A DNA stretch of 20,788 bases from an uncultured Clostridia bacterium (GTDB lineage Bacteria > Bacillota > Clostridia > Lachnospirales > Bianqueaceae), in contig CANOUM010000008.1 in assembly GCA_947570515.1 (NCBI GenBank), positions 1 through 20,788 of the forward strand. Direction: 5' to 3'. The notes under the pieces are model-generated. The model did no database searches. It saw only the letters and a list, made by a program, of their open reading frames with translations, and was not told the origin of the DNA. The position numbers and the translations under genes are program-made. Positions 13,390 through 20,573 of the stretch are shown here, piece after piece (position 1 is the stretch's first letter; each line of letters begins with the position of its first letter).

Positions 13390-15270
13390 TCATGCTTCCT
13401 TGAATTTAGTGTATACCTGCGTGACCTCAATCACACGGTAAACATCCAGTGATTTCTGAAACTCGGGCTCATTCTTCCGTACCAGATCGGTAAATGCCCG
13501 GTAGGCCTCCCTTGCGTCTGCTCCCTCTGCCCGCCGGATCATCGCACGGGTTAGCACTTCTACATACTCCTTGTGATAGGCCAGCTCCCGCCAAAACCGT
13601 CTCTGCACCGGCGAAAGCTCACCTGCAAGCGTTTCTTCTATGATGGGAGCAAATGCCTTTGTCAGTGTCAGCACTTTTTCAAATCGGGTCTTCATACTGG
13701 CGCTCTGCGCCTCATGGTAGCCAATAAAATAATCAATATCATATAATTCGGAGATGCGCTCCAAATAAGCGAAGACCTGCGCCCCTTTTGCGCCATAGGC
13801 GCTCTGATAATAATCGGAAGCGATCGCATCAAATGCAAGATCGATATCCATGCTGGTCTGACCCATCACGTAATTGGGCAGCGCATTGGGCAAAAAGGCG
13901 CGCAGTTCCTGACAGCTGTTAATGCCGTTCATGCCAAGGCTTCTATGGGCCTTAAGATCCTCGCTGATGATCCGCGACAGGCGCACATACCCGGGGTCGC
14001 CGTAATGGGCCTTGCCCAGATGATAATCATAAATAAAGCTGTCGCATGAAACCTTTTCCTGCCAGCCCTTCAGCATGGTAAGATTATCCTCCATGCTGCG
14101 CGGCATCTGGATGTGATTGAGGACATAGGGCGGCGCAGGCGGCAGCTTGCCTGCCTGCTGATAGGATTTCATAAACGTACGCGTAATCGGTGCGAACATC
14201 AGTACAAAGCGGTCAGGATTGTGCAGCGTTTCCGTCTCGGGCGCCCACAGAAGCTCCTGATAAAGCAGGAAGACCAGCTTGGTGTCAAAGCCCTCGCGCG
14301 TCAGCTTTTCGTCCACCACATTCATCATATGGATGTAATGATCGGTAAGGATCTTTTTCCTGCACTGCTCACACTCACAGACGTTGTTAAACGTGTCCGC
14401 CAGCCACAGATGCAGATAATCCGCTTCCGGATGCTCCCTCACATACGCCAGCACCCTCTCACTGTAGAGCTCGACCACCTCTGGATTAGAATAGCACAGA
14501 TTCGTATTGGTCGGCACGCCGCCAAACAGTTCACGCTTTCCGCCGATCTCTGCCAAAAGAGCCGTCTTCTCCGGCGGCAGCTGCGTATCATCAGTTTCCC
14601 AGCCCGTGGCCGCATATCCCAGCGCTTCGCCCGTCCAGCCATGCCCCACGCGGTGCTGTAAAATCCCGCGCTGCTCCATAGCGTCGCTCAGCACCTCATC
14701 TGCCGAGATAGACTGCTGCATACTCCAGCGCTGCGGCGCAAGCTCGGGATTACGCACATGCTCATACCAGCGCTGCAAAAACTGATGCGGATATTTAAAC
14801 TGAAGGAAAAAGCTGTTAAAGCCGATCTTGGGCGACCAGTCAATAAAATCCAGAATATTTTCAACAGAGGTAGCCCCCTCGATACACGCGCCTCTGTGCC
14901 GCAGGCTGGCCTTGTGCACGCAATGCGCGAAAAACGCTTCCGCACACTGCTTTTGGGGCACGATTTCATATTCGGCACCCGGCCGCAAAAAACGGCAGCC
15001 AATTTCCGTAAGATAGCGGTATACGCCCAGCAGTACGCTGCGCGCATTGCTGCCTAGGATGCAGGCCTCCTTCTCATCTACCTGAATATAATAGGCATCA
15101 TCCAGCCCAGCATCCGCCAGACCGTTGATGCCATAGGGCGTTAAATCCTGTACGCCTATCCGCCATGCTTTTGGCAAGATTGCCTCTGATCCCATACGCA
15201 GCAAATAGCTTTTCAGCTCTGCCGCCGCCATTTCGACCGGTCTTGCCTGTGTCATCATTAGAATATCCAT
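13390..15270 (-). CDS. DUF4838-domain glycoside hydrolase-like protein
   Basis: The 626-residue protein has an N-terminal GH67-like accessory region (about 1-105, with GVYRYLTEIGCRFLRPG at 82-98). A TIM-barrel-like DUF4838 region follows, including LWLADTFNN and the cysteine cluster CECEQC (298-303). From memory, Bacteroides DUF4838 proteins founded CAZy family GH163, endo-beta-N-acetylglucosaminidases acting on complex N-glycans; whether this distant, signal-less version shares that activity is unknown. With no signal peptide it should act on imported oligosaccharides. The ATG at 15270 has GGGAGG 6 bases upstream and a perfect-consensus promoter; the longer frame starting at 15333 begins inside that promoter and is rejected. 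It leads the operon with M42 peptidase and phosphodiesterase. Confidence 0.85.
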   Translation of the reverse strand: MDILMMTQARPVEMAAAELKSYLLRMGSEAILPKAWRIGVQDLTPYGINGLADAGLDDAYYIQVDEKEACILGSNARSVLLGVYRYLTEIGCRFLRPGAEYEIVPQKQCAEAFFAHCVHKASLRHRGACIEGATSVENILDFIDWSPKIGFNSFFLQFKYPHQFLQRWYEHVRNPELAPQRWSMQQSISADEVLSDAMEQRGILQHRVGHGWTGEALGYAATGWETDDTQLPPEKTALLAEIGGKRELFGGVPTNTNLCYSNPEVVELYSERVLAYVREHPEADYLHLWLADTFNNVCECEQCRKKILTDHYIHMMNVVDEKLTREGFDTKLVFLLYQELLWAPETETLHNPDRFVLMFAPITRTFMKSYQQAGKLPPAPPYVLNHIQMPRSMEDNLTMLKGWQEKVSCDSFIYDYHLGKAHYGDPGYVRLSRIISEDLKAHRSLGMNGINSCQELRAFLPNALPNYVMGQTSMDIDLAFDAIASDYYQSAYGAKGAQVFAYLERISELYDIDYFIGYHEAQSASMKTRFEKVLTLTKAFAPIIEETLAGELSPVQRRFWRELAYHKEYVEVLTRAMIRRAEGADAREAYRAFTDLVRKNEPEFQKSLDVYRVIEVTQVYTKFKEA

Positions 15271-15304
15271 TGACTTCCTCCCGCCGGAGCTTATATTTAC
15301 GCTC

Positions 15305-15333
15305 ATTATACAGCTGCCTTCTGGAAGTGTCAA
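15305..15333 (-). promoter_or_regulatory. Perfect-consensus sigma-A promoter of the DUF4838-M42-GDPD operon
   Basis: On the minus strand TTGACA (15328-15333) and TATAAT (15305-15310) are separated by exactly 17 bases, with TG directly before the -10. The predicted start site lies about 28 bases before the DUF4838 ATG. No terminator separates it from the methyltransferase gene upstream, so read-through is possible. Confidence 0.92.
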
Positions 15334-15369
15334 GGCGGATTCCGGATCTCTAAACTGCGCTTTTGGTCT

Positions 15370-16158
15370 TTACATTACTTTTTGCGAGAGTATGGAAATC
15401 CAGGCCGGTAATGCTGCCATAGGATTTTTTTCCCAGTTATTTATATTTTCAATCTCTTCTTTGCTCCGCGTTGTCAGCTTTGCATGGGAAAACCAGAAGG
15501 AATCATCCACCGCCTGTAGTTCCCGCATTTCTTTTATGCTGAGCTGTGCGCCTGTCATGGCGTTGACCAAATCCGACACACGCCAGTGGCAATCCGGCAT
15601 TGTTTTATCATAGGGCTTTATGATCTCAGGATTTTTCCATGGCTCCCCTGTGAACGGACGTCCAAACGGATGCACATCATACATGAGCGAAAAGCCCTTT
15701 GGTTTTAACACCCTGCTTATGTTCCGATACATAGCCTCCAGGTCTGTGATCCAGCTATGCGTACCATTTGAAGTATAAACCAAATCAAACTGGGTATCCT
15801 CCAGCTTGGAAAGCTGCATGGTATCATCGCATACAAAATGCATCCTCAGCTTCAAATTGCCTGCAATTTGCTGCGCATGCTCTAATTGCCTTTCGCTTAT
15901 ATCTGCTGAAGTAACGTCAGCTCCCATGAGTGCAAATGCAAAGGCCGCATGATTATCCCCGCTCGAAGGGAGCAGTATTTTCTTCCCTTGCACATCCAGT
16001 ACATATTTTTTAACCAGCTCATATACAGCAGGATGAAAAGCGCTCGCCGGTTCTCTTACCAATTGTGAAATTTTTTCCTCCGTTCTGAGAGCCTGATACC
16101 ACTCCGCATCGGATGTCTGATTCCATCTGTCTTTCACTTGCTTTAAATACGTCTCCAT
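15370..16158 (-). CDS. Class I SAM-dependent methyltransferase
   Basis: The 262-residue protein has a Rossmann-type methyltransferase core. A modified motif I is ILLPSSGDNHAAFAFA (61-76), then DVTSADIS (81-88) ends strand 2 with the ribose-binding acid, and FDLVYTSNGTHSW and VLKPKGFSLMYD mark motifs IV-V. Many genomes annotate such proteins as UbiE/Methyltransf_11-like. Its target (small molecule, rRNA or protein) cannot be told. AAGGAG lies 8 bases before the ATG, and the gene follows the GNAT gene by 26 bases, making it the third gene of a unit with the ABC-F ATPase. A set of ribosome-directed or drug-modifying functions would fit, but that is inference from context. Confidence 0.85.
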   Translation of the reverse strand: METYLKQVKDRWNQTSDAEWYQALRTEEKISQLVREPASAFHPAVYELVKKYVLDVQGKKILLPSSGDNHAAFAFALMGADVTSADISERQLEHAQQIAGNLKLRMHFVCDDTMQLSKLEDTQFDLVYTSNGTHSWITDLEAMYRNISRVLKPKGFSLMYDVHPFGRPFTGEPWKNPEIIKPYDKTMPDCHWRVSDLVNAMTGAQLSIKEMRELQAVDDSFWFSHAKLTTRSKEEIENINNWEKNPMAALPAWISILSQKVM

Positions 16159-16184
16159 ATCGATTACTCCTTCATCTCTTCCGT

Positions 16185-16787
16185 TTATACTCGGGATTCT
16201 TCATCTCGGCGCCTGTCATATTCGTCTTTCGTCAGCCGCCAGTGATACTGTAATTTGCCCTTACTCGGCTGCGGAATTTCCTCCGTCAAAATCAGGGTAA
16301 ACCCATTCTTTTCCCATACGCGCCTCGAGCGGATATTATAATCCTCACAATAGCAATGCAAGATCTCCACATGCTCACCTTCAAAAGCATATTGTACAAG
16401 CATGCCTATAAAGAGCGTTCCGATGCCTTTGCCCCAAAAGGCCTTTTCGCCGATCATCATATCAATTCTTCTTACATCCGTATGATCAGCATACATGGCC
16501 TTTACGTTAGGCAGATTCATTTTTTGAAGCCAGCATTCTCCTATCATTTCTCCGTTGACTTCAATCGCAAAACAGAGATTATGCTGCGATATGCCTCCGT
16601 AAATTTGATGAACCACCTCGCGGGAATGACTTTTAACATCATCGCCTTCACACCAATATAGCACCTCTGGATCAGAATTCCATTTATATAAGTATGGCAA
16701 ATCCTCATCCGTAAGAGGCCTTAATACGATTTTATATTGATCATTGCCTCCATATAGCGTTACATCATGCGCTTTAATAATACTCAT
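16185..16787 (-). CDS. GNAT acetyltransferase resembling AAC(6')
   Basis: The 200-residue protein has the Acetyltransf_8-type GNAT fold shared with AAC(6') aminoglycoside acetyltransferases and siderophore acetyltransferases. The N-terminal LRPLTDEDLPYLYKWNSDPEV (22-42) matches the expected first strand and helix. The phrase VRRIDMMIG...WGKGIGTLFIGMLVQYAF (105-134) parallels the IDQ...LGKGLGT region of AAC(6')-I enzymes, and NIRSRRVWEKNGF is the usual late helix. It would use acetyl-CoA to acetylate an amine or hydroxyl. A canonical AGGAGG lies 8 bases upstream of the ATG. It follows the ABC-F gene by 17 bases. Drug modification is plausible but unproven; a RimJ/RimL-like protein target is the main alternative. 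Confidence 0.82.
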   Translation of the reverse strand: MSIIKAHDVTLYGGNDQYKIVLRPLTDEDLPYLYKWNSDPEVLYWCEGDDVKSHSREVVHQIYGGISQHNLCFAIEVNGEMIGECWLQKMNLPNVKAMYADHTDVRRIDMMIGEKAFWGKGIGTLFIGMLVQYAFEGEHVEILHCYCEDYNIRSRRVWEKNGFTLILTEEIPQPSKGKLQYHWRLTKDEYDRRRDEESRV

Positions 16788-16804
16788 CTGTTTTTCCTCC
16801 TGCC

Positions 16805-18340
16805 TTATTTTCCAAGCTCAAGAACATGGTCTGTAATCTCTTCATAAAACTCATCCTCGTGCGATACGATAATCACCGCGCCCTCATACGCCTGAACTGC
16901 CCGGATCAGAGCCCTCTTGGCATTCTGATCCAAGTGGTTGGTCGGTTCATCCAAAATTAGCAGATGACTTTTTCTAAGGCTCATCTGCGCCAGCTTCACT
17001 TTTGACTGCTCTCCTCCGCTCAGCGTACCGATCGCCTGCACCATATGATCCTGCTTCACGCCACATCGCGACAGCGCTCCGCGAAGCTCCTTCATCGTCC
17101 GCTTCGGATAAACCCCCGCCAAATGGGTAAGCGGCGTATCCTGCGGATTCTCCCAGGCGAGATCCTGCTCATAATAAGAAATCGTACCCGGGTGCGACAG
17201 ATAAAACACGCCGCCCAGCTTAGGCAGCTGCCCCATCAGCGTTTTCAAAAGCGTCGTCTTGCCCACACCATTAAACCCGCGAATCACCAGCTTATCAGCC
17301 GTATGCATCTTAAAAGTAATCGGCGGCAGTAATACCCGGTCATATCCAATCTGCAAATCCTCCGCCTCCAGAATCACCTGCTCCGATAATATAATCTGCG
17401 GAAACACAAACTCCGGCTCTGCCAAATGCTGCGGCGCCGAGATCCGCTCGATTCGCGCCAGCGCCTTCTCCCGGCTCTTCGCCATGGCCGCCGTCGACGC
17501 CCGCGCCTTGTTGCGGGCAATGTAATCCTCCAGCTTCTGAATTTCCTTTTGCTGACTATGATACAGCCTCAGCTGCTCCTCACGCTTAAAGTCCTTTTGC
17601 CGCATGGCGGCCAAAAAGCTCCCGCGATAGGTCGTGATCTTATTAAATTCGAGATCGCTGATACAGGTTGTGATGCATTCGAGAAAATCATGCTGATGTG
17701 AGATGACCATAAACGCTCCGGGATATTGCTGCAAAAAGCCTGCCAGCCATTCGACCTGCGCCGCATCTAAAAAGTTGGTCGGTTCATCCATCAGAAGCAT
17801 ATCGTGGGCCTCTAGCAGCAGCTTGGCTAAGATGACTTTAGCGCGCTGACCGCCGCTTAGATTCTCAACCGGCGTTTCCAGACCGGCGCTGCCAATATCT
17901 CTGATGCCAAGACCGCCTGCTACCCGCTCCATTTGATATTCTATGTCATAGAAGCCCTGCTGCTCGAGATGCTCCTGAATGCGCGACGCTTTTTCAAGCA
18001 GTTTCTGATCCTGCCCCGCCTGCTCATACAGGCTGAGCATCTGCTGCTCCCGCGTAAAAAGCTCAGCATGCGCGCTCAAAAGATAGGCCCGGATGCTGCT
18101 GCCGCTGTCTATTTCTGCATATTGATCGAGATAGCCGATGCTGTGACGCGGTGATTTCCAGATGCGCCCCTCATCGGGCACAATAGCTCCCATGATGATC
18201 TTAAACAGCGTACTTTTACCGGCTCCGTTCATCCCTGTGATTCCCATATGTTCCCCGGCATTGAGGCGCAGCGCAGCGTCCTGATATAATATATGATCGC
18301 CGTATTCATGGCTTAAATGTTCAATTTCTAAAATACTCAT
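16805..18340 (-). CDS. ABC-F family ATPase (ribosome-associated)
   Basis: The 511-residue soluble protein has two nucleotide-binding domains and no membrane segment. The first has Walker A GMNGAGKST (36-44), LSGGQ (161-165) and DEPTN (185-189). The second has Walker A GFNGVGKTT (355-363), LSGGE (440-444) and DEPTNHLD (464-471). The charged inter-domain linker (about 245-305) is the part that reaches the ribosomal P-site tRNA in this family. It is short, unlike the long loops of proven VmlR/LsaA resistance proteins, so a housekeeping translation factor (YbiT/YkpA-like) is as likely as antibiotic protection. AAAGGAAG precedes the ATG. The leader is only about 35 bases, too short for the attenuators known from inducible ABC-F resistance genes. 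It leads an operon with a GNAT and a methyltransferase gene. Confidence 0.9.
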   Translation of the reverse strand: MSILEIEHLSHEYGDHILYQDAALRLNAGEHMGITGMNGAGKSTLFKIIMGAIVPDEGRIWKSPRHSIGYLDQYAEIDSGSSIRAYLLSAHAELFTREQQMLSLYEQAGQDQKLLEKASRIQEHLEQQGFYDIEYQMERVAGGLGIRDIGSAGLETPVENLSGGQRAKVILAKLLLEAHDMLLMDEPTNFLDAAQVEWLAGFLQQYPGAFMVISHQHDFLECITTCISDLEFNKITTYRGSFLAAMRQKDFKREEQLRLYHSQQKEIQKLEDYIARNKARASTAAMAKSREKALARIERISAPQHLAEPEFVFPQIILSEQVILEAEDLQIGYDRVLLPPITFKMHTADKLVIRGFNGVGKTTLLKTLMGQLPKLGGVFYLSHPGTISYYEQDLAWENPQDTPLTHLAGVYPKRTMKELRGALSRCGVKQDHMVQAIGTLSGGEQSKVKLAQMSLRKSHLLILDEPTNHLDQNAKRALIRAVQAYEGAVIIVSHEDEFYEEITDHVLELGK

Positions 18341-18381
18341 TTCTTACTTCCTTTCTCATACGCCGGCTTAAAGCCATGTTT

Positions 18382-18410
18382 AGTATATCAGGTTTATTTT
18401 CTGCTTTCAC
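18382..18410 (-). promoter_or_regulatory. Promoter of the ABC-F operon
   Basis: On the minus strand an extended -10 TGATATACT (18382-18390) is preceded, 17 bases from the hexamer, by GTGAAA (18405-18410), a 4-of-6 match to the -35 consensus. The ABC-F ATG lies about 42 bases downstream of the -10. Confidence 0.6.
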
Positions 18411-18445
18411 GGGAATTCTCATGTATGAATCTATTTTTCCAAAAT

Positions 18446-18491
18446 AAATCGCCATGGCGGCCGTCTGTTTTACGGTACGCTATGGCGATTT
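18446..18491 (-). terminator. Terminator after the CD3324-family gene
   Basis: A 10-bp stem (AAATCGCCAT 18446-18455, ATGGCGATTT 18482-18491) has an inner CCGT/ACGG stem and is followed on the minus strand by a T-rich tract. It lies 5 bases after the CD3324-family stop codon. Confidence 0.72.
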
Positions 18492-18496
18492 TAAAT

Positions 18497-18763
18497 CTAA
18501 TCTGATTTTCCTCGGATGATTTTATAAATACTGGATTCACATAGGCAATATTGCCGGGAAAGCTCTTGAATTTGCTGTCCCTGTTCATATTGGCTGCGAA
18601 TCTCCTGATTGCGCTCCTGCAGCTCCCGGCGAATGCCGGTATTGGTTCCCCACGCCTTCTTTTGTTCAGACGCCGGGATATACACATAGCCGCCGGCTAC
18701 AAAGGTTTGGATCTTTTCGATCAGCTCCTTTGGTAAAACTGTTTCTGCATTGATATATTTCAT
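18497..18763 (-). CDS. CD3324-family protein with Mor-like helix-turn-helix
   Basis: The 88-residue protein begins with the typical MKYINAETVLPKELIEKIQ. It continues with a short beta segment (YVYIPA), a central AWGTNTGIRRELQERNQEI region, and a C-terminal helix-turn-helix-like stretch (ELSRQYCLCESSIYKII). This layout matches the CD3324 family of small clostridial proteins distantly related to the Mor/C transcription activators of phage Mu. DNA binding is likely; targets are unknown. The ATG at 18763 is preceded by GAGAGGAG with 7-base spacing. A longer frame to 18805 has no ribosome binding site. A 25-codon ORF with a strong ribosome binding site lies 89 bases upstream on the same strand and may be co-transcribed. 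Confidence 0.85.
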   Translation of the reverse strand: MKYINAETVLPKELIEKIQTFVAGGYVYIPASEQKKAWGTNTGIRRELQERNQEIRSQYEQGQQIQELSRQYCLCESSIYKIIRGKSD

Positions 18764-18852
18764 CGGTTTGCTCCTCTCTGATTCTTCCGGCACATTAAGA
18801 AGCAAAGCTTAAAATATCATAATCGTCCTATGGCTCTTTTATACTGATACGC

Positions 18853-18930
18853 TCATTGATTTGCCATACAAAGCCGGTATAATACCTTAAACTTTGCATG
18901 GCCCTGAGCAATGGTCTGATCAAAGGTCAT
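18853..18930 (-). CDS. Putative 25-residue small protein or leader peptide
   Basis: An ATG at 18928-18930 opens a 25-codon frame (beginning MTFDQTIAQGHAKF, ending CMANQ) that stops with TGA at 18853-18855. The ribosome binding site is textbook: AAGGAGG (18937-18943) with 6-base spacing. An extended -10 element lies about 42 bases upstream, so this would be the first cistron before the CD3324-family gene. No family is recognised. The frame continues past the stop for 11 more codons before another TGA, so it could also be the start of a decayed longer gene. A leader peptide controlling the downstream gene is a third possibility. Confidence 0.5.
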   Translation of the reverse strand: MTFDQTIAQGHAKFKVLYRLCMANQ

Positions 18931-18971
18931 ACTTTTCCTCCTTATTTACTCTTCTACTGTTTGATTCATCC

Positions 18972-18980
18972 AGTATATCA
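18972..18980 (-). promoter_or_regulatory. Extended -10 element upstream of the small ORF and CD3324-family gene
   Basis: TGATATACT reads on the minus strand. No good -35 is seen at 17 bases (TGCAAA, 3 of 6). The predicted start is about 35 bases before the small ORF ATG. A second, weaker TGATATTTT lies nearer the CD3324-family gene (around 18811-18819). Confidence 0.5.
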
Positions 18981-19038
18981 TATTAAAGACTGTTTTTGCA
19001 GGAAAGTTTGATTCTTAACTGTTTTTTCTCACCCGGGC

Positions 19039-20553
19039 TCAGTCCAGTTTTGCATAGCTTTCAAGCTGCTGATAAGCCGTTTCATATGCTGTTTCTAGCG
19101 ATATTTCTTCTTTGCCATAGCTCTCCAGCTGCTTCCAGAGAATTTCATACACAGGCCAATCCGGCAGTGATACGCTGCTGATTCTTTCCAGCATTCCTTC
19201 CAGCTTTTCCTTTGTCTGCTCCGACATCGGGTGAATCACATAATCATCGCTGCTCTTATACGGCGTCCCATCCGCCTGCGTCGCCTGCATTCCATACCGC
19301 AGCTCATATTCGAGCTCTGTTAAGTGCTTCAACATGCTCGCTGTGGTATCGCGATTCACAGACAGGCCAAAGCCGCAAAAGAATTCGGCATCCATCAAAT
19401 ACCGCAGGAAGTCATACGATGCCTGAGGGTACTGCGTCGTGCTTAATACGCCGCCAAAATAAGAAACATGCGCCGTTACCCCCTGATCCTTTCCCGGTAT
19501 CGCCTCTAACGCTAAGCTCCTGCCCATGTCCTGATAGCGGCTTTCATAATACCATGCCTGTGCAGCAGCGCTATGCAGCGCACTCTGAAAAGCGCCTCCG
19601 CCTTCTACGATGCATCCTTTGTCATCCAGATATTCCTCCGTATGACCTGCAATTGCCCGCATAGCTTCTATATGCCGCGTATGAGCCCAGGATAAGTCTT
19701 CTCCGCTTGTCACTTCGTCAAATTGTTCCAACAGAAAATTACGGTAAAATTCCGCCATCTGACCAAACCGCGCTGCATCCAGCTGCACCTCTCCGGTTTC
19801 ATAGTCAATCCATGTCTCGCCTGCGCTGTCATATACAATATAAGGTGTATACAGTGCAATTTCCGTAAGAAACTGTCCTGCTGTTTCCGCAGTCTCTTTT
19901 TGCTGCTGTGCATTCAAAAGAAAATTCATAAACTCCTCATGCGTCTGCGCCTTCTCAAACTGAAGCCCCAGCCTCTGCCAGTTATCCGTATTTCCCATAA
20001 CCGTATCGATATTAAAAAGGATCGGCAGAATATACTGCTTTCCGCCCAGACGCCCTGCCTCCAGCACGGAATTATAGTACGCCTGCTGAGTATATAGCTC
20101 TTCCTCTTCTGTATATGGCGTAAGGTCATAAAAGAGCCCCTGCTTCATATACCGATAAAAGTCGGCTGTCGACGTATAATTCGTAATGATCAGATCCGGC
20201 AGCTCATTCTTTCCTGCACTCGCCAGTGCTTTCTCCAGTTCATCCGGATAGCGGTACCAATGCAGTTCCAGTTCGATGCCTGTTTGCTCTTCATATTGCT
20301 GAAAAGCCTCATAGAAAAGAAATCCCTGCTCCCCATAGCATACCGATGAGCAGTATTCACCAAGCCGCATCAGCGTTGTATAGAAGACATTGGTTTTATT
20401 TTCTGACATAATATGCTCTGTCGTAGCATCTCCTAAGATGTAGATATTCAGTTTTTCTACAGAATCTTCGACCGGCCGCCGTGATGTCTGGGTTTTCTGA
20501 CATCCAAGCAATATACTAAGCATCAGTAAACAAATCACTAATTTTTTCATCAT
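19039..20553 (-). CDS. Extracellular solute-binding lipoprotein (ABC transporter, sugar type)
   Basis: The 504-residue product starts with a lipoprotein signal peptide (MMKKL, hydrophobic stretch, LLGC with Cys18). It continues as a family-1-like periplasmic-binding-type protein: the region ELPDLIITNYTSTADFYRYMKQGLFYDLTPY is the typical hinge-side segment, and GVLSTTQYPQASYDFLRYLMDAEF is the common helix pair. It would capture a carbohydrate or similar solute outside the cell for an ABC permease that is not in this window. ATG at 20553 is chosen because AAGGAGA lies about 9 bases upstream. The upstream neighbour, whose stop is 20 bases before this start, appears to be another solute-binding-like protein, so two binding proteins may share one operon. 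The ligand is unknown. Confidence 0.85.
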   Translation of the reverse strand: MMKKLVICLLMLSILLGCQKTQTSRRPVEDSVEKLNIYILGDATTEHIMSENKTNVFYTTLMRLGEYCSSVCYGEQGFLFYEAFQQYEEQTGIELELHWYRYPDELEKALASAGKNELPDLIITNYTSTADFYRYMKQGLFYDLTPYTEEEELYTQQAYYNSVLEAGRLGGKQYILPILFNIDTVMGNTDNWQRLGLQFEKAQTHEEFMNFLLNAQQQKETAETAGQFLTEIALYTPYIVYDSAGETWIDYETGEVQLDAARFGQMAEFYRNFLLEQFDEVTSGEDLSWAHTRHIEAMRAIAGHTEEYLDDKGCIVEGGGAFQSALHSAAAQAWYYESRYQDMGRSLALEAIPGKDQGVTAHVSYFGGVLSTTQYPQASYDFLRYLMDAEFFCGFGLSVNRDTTASMLKHLTELEYELRYGMQATQADGTPYKSSDDYVIHPMSEQTKEKLEGMLERISSVSLPDWPVYEILWKQLESYGKEEISLETAYETAYQQLESYAKLD

Positions 20554-20573
20554 GCTACCTCTCCTTCTTTCTC

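Noticed and set aside
14113..14661. 182-residue plus-strand frame
   Set aside because: It lies antisense inside the DUF4838 gene, has no recognisable domain and has shadow-type composition rich in Arg/His/Gln.
18341..18381. Antibiotic-responsive attenuator leader before the ABC-F gene
   Set aside because: The predicted leader is only about 35 bases, with no leader peptide or alternative hairpins.
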